Source: Immundisolibacteraceae bacterium
Lineage (GTDB): Bacteria > Pseudomonadota > Gammaproteobacteria > Immundisolibacterales > Immundisolibacteraceae
Direction: 5' to 3'
Assembly (NCBI GenBank): GCA_016763355.1
Contig: JAESTY010000126.1
Coordinates: 1 to 13,197 of the forward strand
Length of the DNA stretch: 13,197 bases
In this document: piece after piece, positions 7,147-13,197 of the stretch
How positions within the stretch are numbered: the stretch's first letter is position 1
How the letters are laid out: the number at the start of each line of letters is the position of its first letter
Made by a program: the position numbers and the translations under genes
The notes under the pieces: model-generated
The model's database searches: none
Told to the model about the DNA's origin: nothing
The model's input: the letters and a program-made list of their open reading frames with translations, nothing else

Positions 7147-7375
7147 ATATAGGCTAAGTCTCAATATCAATATTTTTTGTAGAACCTCAGTTAACCACCT
7201 GCCCCGACCGTGGGTCGGTGACTAAATCAGATAGCTCAACCACTGCTAGTAATCAAGCGCAGATCATTAGTCGATAAGAGCCTATCTAGATCCATACCAA
7301 TCCGGTAGATCCCGCATTTAATTCAACGGTCAACTCGATCATTGCGATCGATAGCCTGGCGGTGCCCATACTCAG

Positions 7376-7831
7376 CTACGCAGTAACCTCGACTTCATCG
7401 ACAATGGTGATATTGGCGCCCGATAACACCCGCGCCACCGGACAGCGCCGGGCGATTTCAGCCAACCGTAAACTCTGCTTTTTATCTAGTGGCCCAATCA
7501 GCTTTATGCAGCGTCGCAACTGATCACCAACCTCTGTCGTTAAATCACCTTCTCCTGCGCGCTGATATTTCAATTCCACCACCAGATCAGTCAGTGGCCA
7601 CTGTTTTCGTCTGGCATACATTTTCAAGGTCGCCACTGTGCAGGTTCCCAGAGATGCGGCCAACAGTTCAAAAGGACCAAAACCTTCGCCATTCCCGCCC
7701 ACAGCTACGGGTTCATCGCTAATCGTCTGCGAGCCACGCAAATTATCGACCACACTTAGATAACCGTCACCCTGACTACTAATACGCATTCTGCGTTGAA
7801 TCGGCTGTTCTGAATGCTGTTCTGGATCCAT
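7376..7831 (-). CDS. OsmC-family protein
   Basis: OsmC/Ohr-family proteins are small alpha/beta proteins, many acting as thiol-dependent peroxidases for organic hydroperoxides through two conserved cysteines. With the ATG at 7831 the product has 151 residues, normal for the family. Both cysteines are present: Cys64 in LGTCTVATLKMYA and Cys130 in RRCPVARVLSG. The glycine-rich GGNGEGFGPFELLAASLG segment (45-62) is also typical. The frame is open upstream to a TTG at 7858, but that would overlap the preceding gene by 25 bp and has less support. The chosen ATG lies 2 bp after the preceding stop. It is last in the ligase/CoA-transferase operon. Its role there is unknown: detoxification of peroxide by-products is one idea, a thioester- or thiol-related function another. 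Confidence 0.88.
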   Translation of the reverse strand: MDPEQHSEQPIQRRMRISSQGDGYLSVVDNLRGSQTISDEPVAVGGNGEGFGPFELLAASLGTCTVATLKMYARRKQWPLTDLVVELKYQRAGEGDLTTEVGDQLRRCIKLIGPLDKKQSLRLAEIARRCPVARVLSGANITIVDEVEVTA

Positions 7832-7833
7832 GC

Positions 7834-8580
7834 TCACTGGCCAAAAGCCCGACTGCAAAATCCGGGGTAGACCGGCTGCAGCGACTCACGAACTGAAGTT
7901 CTGAGCAGGGCCAACTCCTGATCGTCCACCGGCGGGGTAACCGCCGGTTCGGGGTCATAATCAAATTCGAAACCAGTTCGATCTAGCACCTCGTCCAGGT
8001 CATGTCCGGCATGAATACTCTGCAGATAAAAGCGTCCTCGATCAGCATCGAACTTCATCACTACCAGCTCGGTCACCAACCAGCGTGGGCCACCGACCCG
8101 GTAGTGATTAGCAGGACTCAACCCTGCCGCACTAATAAAATCGACTTTCGGCACCAACACACGCCGGCTGTGCTCTTTGCGAAACAGCACCACGTTGGGC
8201 ACCAGGTGATAAAGATAGGCTGAACCAAAACTGCCGGGTAAGCGCAATTTGGTACCCGGATAATCACCGACCCCTACCAGATTAATATTAGCCTGGCCAT
8301 CGATCTGGCCACCGCCGACAAAGAAGGCATCCATACGCCCCTGAGCCGCATAATCAAACAGCTCCTTACCGCCATCGGTAAACTGCATAAATTCACGGCT
8401 GCCAAGAATGGTGACCTGATGATTGCCTTCACTTAACCCTGCCGCAAGCAGTGCCGCAGAGGCAGGTATCGGCGAATTGGCGCCGACGACTGTATGAGTT
8501 GAATCGGCGACTAATCGGCCCAGAACGGCAGCCAACAACTCTTCGTTAGTCTCAGCAGGCACCTGCTGTACGCCGCTCAC
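7834..8580 (-). CDS. CoA-transferase-family protein, beta subunit (GctB/IpdB-like)
   Basis: Second subunit of a class I CoA-transferase-fold heteromer. The family includes glutaconate CoA-transferase (GctB), 3-oxoacid CoA-transferases and the steroid-ring hydrolase subunit IpdB. The 248-residue chain contains FFVGGGQIDGQANINLVGVGDY (starting at residue 87) and KLRLPGSFGS (111-120), closely matching the GctB/IpdB pattern of G-x-x-QVD-x-x-GNxN then KxRLPG. The usual transferase E-x-G around the nucleophile is not seen. The local sequence is LGSREFMQF, with Glu63 the nearest acid, so transferase activity is uncertain. Start is GTG at 8580, overlapping the alpha-subunit stop (GTGA), implying coupled equimolar synthesis. 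The OsmC-family gene follows after 2 bp. Confidence 0.88.
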   Translation of the reverse strand: MSGVQQVPAETNEELLAAVLGRLVADSTHTVVGANSPIPASAALLAAGLSEGNHQVTILGSREFMQFTDGGKELFDYAAQGRMDAFFVGGGQIDGQANINLVGVGDYPGTKLRLPGSFGSAYLYHLVPNVVLFRKEHSRRVLVPKVDFISAAGLSPANHYRVGGPRWLVTELVVMKFDADRGRFYLQSIHAGHDLDEVLDRTGFEFDYDPEPAVTPPVDDQELALLRTSVRESLQPVYPGFCSRAFGQ

Positions 8581-9389
8581 GACCCCACCTCGATACCTTG
8601 TTCCTGCAAATATTGCTCAAAACCCTGCTGACTGCGGGCGAGCTTTTCGTAACCGGCCAGATGCTCAACATCAGTCACCGAACCGTCGCCAAAAAAACCC
8701 AGCGGGCGCATACCACCGGCGACCTCTGCGGTGGCGGTGATATACATGTGAGGAATGGTGCCAGCGGCATACACCGGATCTGCCAGCAGATCACCTTTAT
8801 AACGCTTTTCTACGGTCACTAAAGTAGATTTAGACGCATGTGCCATCAACATCAACTCTCGACGGATTCCTACCCAGACATTGCCGTAATCGTCACCCAG
8901 CGGCGCATGAAACAACGAAACATCGGGCTGGATAGCGGGTACTAGCAGTAAAGGGTCACCCTCGGTATAGGGATTATCAATTACCAGCCAGTCATCCCGT
9001 AGATCGATCAAATCAGAACCCAGAATGCCGCGAATCGGCAGAAACGGAATACCTTTTTCCGCGGCCTGTAATCCAGACTGAATCGCCGGGCAGGTCGCAT
9101 CCAGCATGCGGATTTTGCCCTGTTGAGCCGCGTCTCGAAACCGCGGTGCCAACCCAGATTCGCCCAGTGAAATTCCGGCGGCCTCAACCGTTGCCACACA
9201 ACCAGCGCCAATCAACAGATCGGCCTGCAGTCCGGCCTGGGGACAGGCGATCAGGTGTAGGTTTTTAACCCCACGAGTTAGTAACGCTCGCGTGGCGGCC
9301 ATTGCTACACCACTATATTCAGGCGGAATTGCCAACTTATCGCCGCTGCTGATTTTGCTAACCAGCTGTTCCAGAGTCACCCTGCTCAT
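8577..9389 (-). CDS. CoA-transferase-family protein, alpha subunit (GctA/IpdA-like)
   Basis: First subunit of the same heteromer. From the ATG at 9389 it has 270 residues and the family segments GLAPRFRDAAQQGKI (79-93), GIPFLPIRGILGSDL (113-127), the acidic DNPYTEGDP (138-146) and HAPLGDDYGNV (161-171). This matches the glutaconate CoA-transferase/IpdA branch rather than succinyl-CoA:3-ketoacid transferases. Two in-frame ATGs are available. The one at 9395 sits only 1 nt after the AGG of the ribosome binding site, whereas 9389 is 7 nt away, so the second is preferred. It begins 15 bp after the ligase stop and overlaps the beta subunit start. Likely activities are CoA transfer between acyl donors and acceptors, or IpdAB-type hydrolysis of a cyclic CoA ester. 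The substrate is unknown. Confidence 0.88.
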   Translation of the reverse strand: MSRVTLEQLVSKISSGDKLAIPPEYSGVAMAATRALLTRGVKNLHLIACPQAGLQADLLIGAGCVATVEAAGISLGESGLAPRFRDAAQQGKIRMLDATCPAIQSGLQAAEKGIPFLPIRGILGSDLIDLRDDWLVIDNPYTEGDPLLLVPAIQPDVSLFHAPLGDDYGNVWVGIRRELMLMAHASKSTLVTVEKRYKGDLLADPVYAAGTIPHMYITATAEVAGGMRPLGFFGDGSVTDVEHLAGYEKLARSQQGFEQYLQEQGIEVGS

Positions 9390-9404
9390 CACCATACCTA
9401 CTAA

Positions 9405-10742
9405 TTAATTGTCTTTAATCACAATCATTTTGGTTTTCAGATTGGAGCGTTCCAATGCACCAAATTCAACCACGGAAATTTCAGCGGTCACTTTCAGTAG
9501 CTCTCGTATACGGCTACAGATCCGCTCAGCCAGGGCTACCGAATTAACACCTCGGGCAGCCTGATCGAGTTCAACGGTTATCTGTAGCGGCGGCTCTACC
9601 CGTGGCGGTGGTGCTGACAGCACTATTTGAATCTGACCAGAAACATCGGGCTGAAACTCGGCCACCACCGACTTTAACGCCGCCGGATAGACCTTCACAC
9701 CTTTAATATTGAGCAAATCATCAACCCGACCAACGATATCAATGCGAGCACCAAACTCGCCGCAACCGGGACATTCGTTAACATGAAGCTTAAGCAGATC
9801 ACCGGTAGCCGCACGAAACGCTGGGCCAGCCTGGTATTCCAGCGCGGTATGAATGGCTTCACCCACCGCGCCATCTTCAAGGGCTAGCGGTTGGCGAGTT
9901 TCAGGGTCGACCAGGTCATACCGAAAACAGTAGTCTTCGGCCATGTAGTGCATGCCGTAATGACGCTGACTATTGCAGGAGATGGTGCCGTTATGCCAGG
10001 CGCCGCCGGTAAAGTCATAAACCATGGCGCCATATTCATCGATCAAACGTTGGCGCACTGCTGGGATACCAGCCCCTGGCTCGCCGGCACAGGCCAGCAC
10101 CTCTATACCAAGTTCACCAATCGGCTGGCCGAGTTCAGCTTCGGCACGTTCTATTAAATGAGTTGCCAGTGACGGCGTTGCGAACAGCACCCGGGGACGG
10201 GTGAGCTTGATATAGCGCAGAATTTTAGCGACGCCGGCTTCGGCGCCCACCCCAATAGGCCGCGCGCCGTATTGCTCCAGCGCTTGAATTACCGTCACTC
10301 CGGCCAGCCACATACTCAATCCAAAACCACTGAGTACCGTATCGCCAGGACGAATGCCGGCCATTTTGAATAACCGGCCGAATATCTCGTGGGTGATACG
10401 CTGGTCTTTTCTGGTGAAGGTATAAAAAGTCGGGTCACCGCTAGTGCCTGAGGTGGCGGCAACATGAATCACATCATCCAAAGGCGCGCACAGGTGCATG
10501 CCAAATGAGTGGCCGTGTTGAGCCAAGGAATCAATCTGGCTGGTGCGGTGCTCGGCTTTGGTCATCATCACCGGTAGCGCACGAAATGCCGCCATCGAAT
10601 CTACATCACGGGGATCACTCACCCCCGCAGCTATAAGCTTGTCGCGATAAAAATCGGAGTTAGTAAATAGGTAATCAATCTGCAACTGTAACTTGGCGAA
10701 CTTAAGCTCTTGCTGCTGCGCCAGATATTGCTGGGGATCCAC
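9405..10742 (-). CDS. Phenylacetate-CoA ligase (PaaK)-family AMP-forming acyl-CoA ligase
   Basis: Adenylates a carboxylic acid with ATP and transfers it to CoA, probably committing an aromatic or related acid to the pathway encoded downstream. The 445-residue length fits PaaK-type enzymes. The nucleotide loop ATSGTSGDP is at 96-104, the aspartate motif RAATGDLLKL at 310-319 (Asp315), a CPGCG knuckle at 324-328, the hinge DIVGRVDDLLNIKGVKVYP at 335-353, and C-terminal lysines Lys436/Lys438 in NLKTK. The motif that in PaaK reads YGxSE is replaced by FTGGAWHNG (244-252), lacking the usual Glu. The start is GTG at 10742, supported by GGAGAA 6 nt upstream. It is first in the operon, 92 bp after modC. 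Other possible substrates are aryl-acetates, benzoate analogues or phthalate isomers. None can be chosen from sequence alone. Confidence 0.9.
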   Translation of the reverse strand: MDPQQYLAQQQELKFAKLQLQIDYLFTNSDFYRDKLIAAGVSDPRDVDSMAAFRALPVMMTKAEHRTSQIDSLAQHGHSFGMHLCAPLDDVIHVAATSGTSGDPTFYTFTRKDQRITHEIFGRLFKMAGIRPGDTVLSGFGLSMWLAGVTVIQALEQYGARPIGVGAEAGVAKILRYIKLTRPRVLFATPSLATHLIERAEAELGQPIGELGIEVLACAGEPGAGIPAVRQRLIDEYGAMVYDFTGGAWHNGTISCNSQRHYGMHYMAEDYCFRYDLVDPETRQPLALEDGAVGEAIHTALEYQAGPAFRAATGDLLKLHVNECPGCGEFGARIDIVGRVDDLLNIKGVKVYPAALKSVVAEFQPDVSGQIQIVLSAPPPRVEPPLQITVELDQAARGVNSVALAERICSRIRELLKVTAEISVVEFGALERSNLKTKMIVIKDN

Positions 10743-10834
10743 TAACTGTTCTCCGATGAAAGGGTGTTCAATTTCCAGCCGGCTTTAAAAGCCAGTCCTC
10801 GAACTAACGAGCATTAATAGCAAGGCCAGCTATT
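10743..10834. other. modC-to-ligase spacer with small palindromes, no clear terminator
   Basis: The 92-bp gap holds the ligase ribosome binding site (10749-10754), a palindrome at 10779-10795 (7-bp stem with 3-nt loop on the minus strand, one G-U), and AATAGC/GCTATT at 10816-10821 and 10829-10834. Neither stem is followed by a T tract in the minus direction, so neither is a convincing terminator of the mod operon. No strong promoter is seen either, leaving read-through from modC possible. Confidence 0.45.
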
Positions 10835-11947
10835 TTATTCTATCAAAGCAACCGATTTAATCTGGGCCCAAACCTGACAACCGGGTCGCAGTTTCAAATG
10901 GTTTACCGAGCGCAGAGTAAGACTAGCCAACAGTACGGTGTCTGCGATATGCAACCGAATAAGCGCAGCACCTCCAGATTCATCCGCTGCAATTTCTCCG
11001 ACGATAACCGGCAAAATATTCAAAACACTGGTTTGTTGATTCTGCTCCAACGCAAGGCTCACATCCCGCGCATGCACCTGCAATCGCACCCGGTCGCCCA
11101 TCGCATGGCCCATGTCTCGTAACCAGAAGCTGCCGCCAGCAAACTCGACCCTAACCAGCTGCCATTGCTGGTCTCGCTCAATAACCGTTCCAGCCAATAC
11201 GACGCCGGTCTGGTCACCCATTTGCAACGGCAGATCGAGTCGGGCCAGGGTTTCGGTTAACGGCCCACTGGCAACAACTCGGCCTTTATCGAGCACCACC
11301 AGGTGATCTGCCAACCGGGCTACCTCACTGGCAGAATGACTTACATACAGTATTGGCAGGCCGAGTTGATCACGCAATCGTTCCAGATAGGGCAGTATTT
11401 CCTGCTTGCGGGCGTGATCCAGCGACGCCAGGGGTTCATCCATTAACAATAACCGTGGTCTTACTAACAGTGCCCGGGCAATGGCTACCCGCTGACGCTC
11501 TCCGCCGGAAAGCTGAGCAGGCCGGCGGTCTAACAGCTGACTCAAACCTAATAACTCCACCGCCTGGTCAAAGTCCACACCGGGCGCGGATCTATCCGCC
11601 CGCTTCACCGCGTAATTAAGATTACCCCGAGCGGTCAGGTGATCGAACAGGCTGGCCTCCTGAAAAACGACCCCTAGTGGACGACGATGGGTGGGTAAAA
11701 ATATTTGCTCATCCTGCCAGACTTGACCATCAACAATAAGCCGCCCGACGCCTGCTTTAATCAGTCCGGCAACACAGCGCAGCAAGGTGGTTTTTCCAGA
11801 ACCAGAATGTCCAAAAATTGCAGTCACGCCACTGCCAGGCAATCGCAGATCAACCTGCAAACTAAAGCCGTGATAGACCGATTCAAAACAAAGTTCCAGC
11901 TCTGGCTGATTAACTAATGTGGACTCAACTGGTAAAATTTCATTCAT
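10835..11947 (-). CDS. modC: Molybdate ABC transporter ATP-binding protein ModC
   Basis: ATPase subunit that powers molybdate import by the ModABC complex at the inner membrane. The 370-residue chain has the ABC motifs Walker A GHSGSGKT (46-53), Q-loop Gln96, signature LSGGE (146-150), Walker B LLLMDE (166-171) and switch His204. A C-terminal TOBE/molbindin-like domain occupies about 300-368, the mark of ModC among importer ATPases. About 20 residues precede the usual family start. The ATG at 11947 overlaps the modB stop (ATGA). Molybdenum would supply molybdopterin enzymes. No such enzyme is in the window. Confidence 0.94.
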   Translation of the reverse strand: MNEILPVESTLVNQPELELCFESVYHGFSLQVDLRLPGSGVTAIFGHSGSGKTTLLRCVAGLIKAGVGRLIVDGQVWQDEQIFLPTHRRPLGVVFQEASLFDHLTARGNLNYAVKRADRSAPGVDFDQAVELLGLSQLLDRRPAQLSGGERQRVAIARALLVRPRLLLMDEPLASLDHARKQEILPYLERLRDQLGLPILYVSHSASEVARLADHLVVLDKGRVVASGPLTETLARLDLPLQMGDQTGVVLAGTVIERDQQWQLVRVEFAGGSFWLRDMGHAMGDRVRLQVHARDVSLALEQNQQTSVLNILPVIVGEIAADESGGAALIRLHIADTVLLASLTLRSVNHLKLRPGCQVWAQIKSVALIE

Positions 11948-12657
11948 TGAACTGAGCCCGAACTTGCTCCGTGGCGTAACGGATTGGGGTAACGCCGGTT
12001 AAAGCTATAGAGCAGTACAAGTACCACAAATGAAAACAGCAACATAGCTGCAGATAACCAATGGGCCTGGCCATATTCCAATGCCTCGACATGATCATAG
12101 AGCTGCACCGAAATCACCTGAGTGGCGCCAGGAATATTGCCGCCAATCATCAGCACTACTCCAAATTCACCCACCGTATGGGCAAAGCCCAGAATAGCCG
12201 CGCTGATAAAGCCAGATCGACTTAGCGGCACAACAACAGTGACAAACCGATCCCAGGGACCGGCTCTGAGCGTCGCGGCTACTTCCAGTGGTCGTTCACC
12301 GAGCGCCTCGAAAGAGTTTTGCAGGGGTTGCACCACAAACGGCATCGAATAAACCAGTGAGGCAACCACCAGGCCCCAAAAAGTGAAGGGTAAAGTACCG
12401 ATACCCAATGATTGAGTTAACTGCCCGATCGCCCCATTTGGACCCATCGCCAGCAACAGATAAAAGCCAATCACTGTTGGCGGTAAGACCAGCGGTAATG
12501 CCACCACCGCGCTGATCGGCCCCTTTAACCAGGAATGGGTTCGAGCCAACCACCAGGCCACTGGGGTTCCTAACATCAGCAACAGTAGCGTCACCACAGA
12601 TGCCAGCCTCAGGGTGAGCAGAATAGCGGTTACATCCGCATCAGAAAAACCCATCAT
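11944..12657 (-). CDS. modB: Molybdate ABC transporter permease ModB
   Basis: Inner-membrane permease of the ModABC importer. From the ATG at 12657 it has 237 residues with five or more hydrophobic helices. The cytoplasmic EAA-type loop LEVAATLRAGPWDRFVTVVVPL (about 124-145) docks on ModC, and HTVGEFGVVLMIGGNIPG (about 160-177) is typical of ModB. The frame extends to a GTG at 12672, but that would overlap modA by 14 bp. The ATG at 12657 lies 1 bp after the modA stop and places the first helix as in E. coli ModB. A second ATG immediately follows at 12654. It overlaps modC at its 3' end. Confidence 0.92.
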   Translation of the reverse strand: MMGFSDADVTAILLTLRLASVVTLLLLMLGTPVAWWLARTHSWLKGPISAVVALPLVLPPTVIGFYLLLAMGPNGAIGQLTQSLGIGTLPFTFWGLVVASLVYSMPFVVQPLQNSFEALGERPLEVAATLRAGPWDRFVTVVVPLSRSGFISAAILGFAHTVGEFGVVLMIGGNIPGATQVISVQLYDHVEALEYGQAHWLSAAMLLFSFVVLVLLYSFNRRYPNPLRHGASSGSVQ

Positions 12658-12658
12658 G

Positions 12659-13197
12659 TCAGCCCGGCTCACTCAATCGATAACCAAAAGCCGCAATCAT
12701 AGCCCGGGCCTGACTAGTGTTAATAAATGCCATAAATTCAATCGCTGCGGAATTTTTTAATGCCCGGTTCAGAGTAATAGCATCCTGACGAATCGGCTCA
12801 TAAAATTGGTCAGGAACCATCCAGAAAGAACCATTTTTAGCGCTACTTTCTGCACTCTTCAACAAGACCTGAGACCGGGCCACCAGACCAATACCGGCAT
12901 TACCAGTGCTAACAAACTGATAGGTCTGGGCAATATTTGCCCCCAACACTAGCCGAGTTGCGACCTGATCATAAAGACCCAGGCGCTCCAATAACTGCAC
13001 CGCCGCCACGCCGTAGGGTGCTATCTGAGGATTCGCAATCGCTAATCGGGTGAAGTCTCCGCCAGTGAGCACTTTGCCCAGAGCATCAACACCCTGGCTG
13101 TCTGCCGACCAGAGCGCTAACCCGCCAATGGCGTAGGTGAGTTGGGTATCAGCAGCTGCAAAGCCCTGTTCAGCAAGCAACCTCGGACCCTTTTGAT
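12659..13197 (-). CDS. modA: Molybdate-binding periplasmic protein ModA, C-terminal part (5' end outside window)
   Basis: Solute-binding protein that captures molybdate in the periplasm and delivers it to ModBC. The frame is open to the window edge; 178 residues are present and the signal peptide and first lobe are missing. The visible part carries GGDFTRLAIANPQIAPYGVAA, in which the NPQxAPYG segment is characteristic of ModA, then GANIAQTYQFVSTGNAGIG and a C-terminal SQARAMIAAFGYRL resembling the family end. A TTG at 13180 could be mistaken for a start, but the frame reads through it with family-like sequence upstream. The stop lies 1 bp before the modB ATG. Confidence 0.88.
   Translation of the reverse strand, partial: QKGPRLLAEQGFAAADTQLTYAIGGLALWSADSQGVDALGKVLTGGDFTRLAIANPQIAPYGVAAVQLLERLGLYDQVATRLVLGANIAQTYQFVSTGNAGIGLVARSQVLLKSAESSAKNGSFWMVPDQFYEPIRQDAITLNRALKNSAAIEFMAFINTSQARAMIAAFGYRLSEPG

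Larger units (their letters stand above)
6978..7375. other. 398-bp gene-free spacer upstream of the ubiD-family gene
   Basis: No convincing ORF, tRNA or rRNA is seen. On the minus strand it carries the strong ubiD ribosome binding site (6982-6987), a 68-bp nested palindrome (7031-7098), a T7 run (7019-7013), and a 12-bp inverted repeat (6984-6995 with 7135-7146). A weak promoter candidate on the minus strand is TTGTTG (7128-7123), 17 bp, CATAAA (7105-7100), which would give a leader of roughly 110-120 nt. An isolated 6-bp hairpin with 3-nt loop (7204-7218) is not followed by a T tract. No clear terminator for the upstream OsmC operon is found, so ubiD may also receive read-through. Confidence 0.6.

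Noticed and set aside
7204..7218. CCGACC-gtg-GGTCGG hairpin as terminator of the OsmC operon
   Set aside because: No T tract follows on the minus strand, and the 3-nt loop stem is short.
7353..7380. CCTGGCGGTGCCCAT and nearby ACTCAG resemble the 5' part of 5S rRNA
   Set aside because: The rest of a 5S rRNA is absent; the OsmC coding region begins at once, and no 16S, 23S or tRNA is nearby.
10779..10795. Palindrome before the ligase gene as mod operon terminator
   Set aside because: No following T tract in the minus direction; A-rich sequence follows instead.

Overview
The window reads as a gammaproteobacterial chromosome segment. The division and cell-wall (dcw) gene order mraZ-rsmH-ftsL-ftsI-murE, the MraZ operator architecture, and a PilT/PilU-type ATPase all fit that group. 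I cannot name a genus. Most genes lie on the minus strand; only the pilus ATPase is on the plus strand.

Region 1 (1-4070, minus strand): the start of a dcw cluster. A strong sigma70-type promoter (4042-4070) is followed by five TGG boxes at exact 10-bp spacing (3988-4030), the expected MraZ autoregulatory operator. Then come mraZ, rsmH, ftsL, ftsI and the first 128 codons of murE. The last three junctions are stop/start overlaps, implying translational coupling. Region 2 (4119-5384, plus strand): a divergently transcribed PilT/PilU-family retraction ATPase standing alone.

Region 3 (5443-7375, minus strand): a UbiD-family prenyl-FMN decarboxylase with its own intrinsic terminator. Its roughly 400-bp upstream region has no gene but holds notable secondary structure: a 68-bp nested palindrome, and a 12-bp inverted repeat whose downstream arm overlaps the ubiD ribosome binding site. 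Region 4 (7376-10742, minus strand): a tight operon of a PaaK-like acyl-CoA (arylcarboxylate-CoA) ligase, two subunits of a GctAB/IpdAB-type CoA-transferase-fold enzyme, and an OsmC-family protein. With ubiD, this looks like a module that activates an unknown, possibly aromatic or cyclic, carboxylic acid to its CoA thioester, then decarboxylates it, moves CoA or opens a ring. The substrate is not evident. Three of the enzymes depart from their families at motif positions, so this is the most likely place for new biochemistry in the window.

Region 5 (10835-13197, minus strand): a molybdate ABC transporter, modA (5' part off the window), modB and modC, with overlapping or near-abutting junctions. 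It ends 92 bp upstream of the ligase with no clear terminator, so read-through into the catabolic operon is possible. No tRNA, rRNA, CRISPR array, insertion sequence or phage gene was found.
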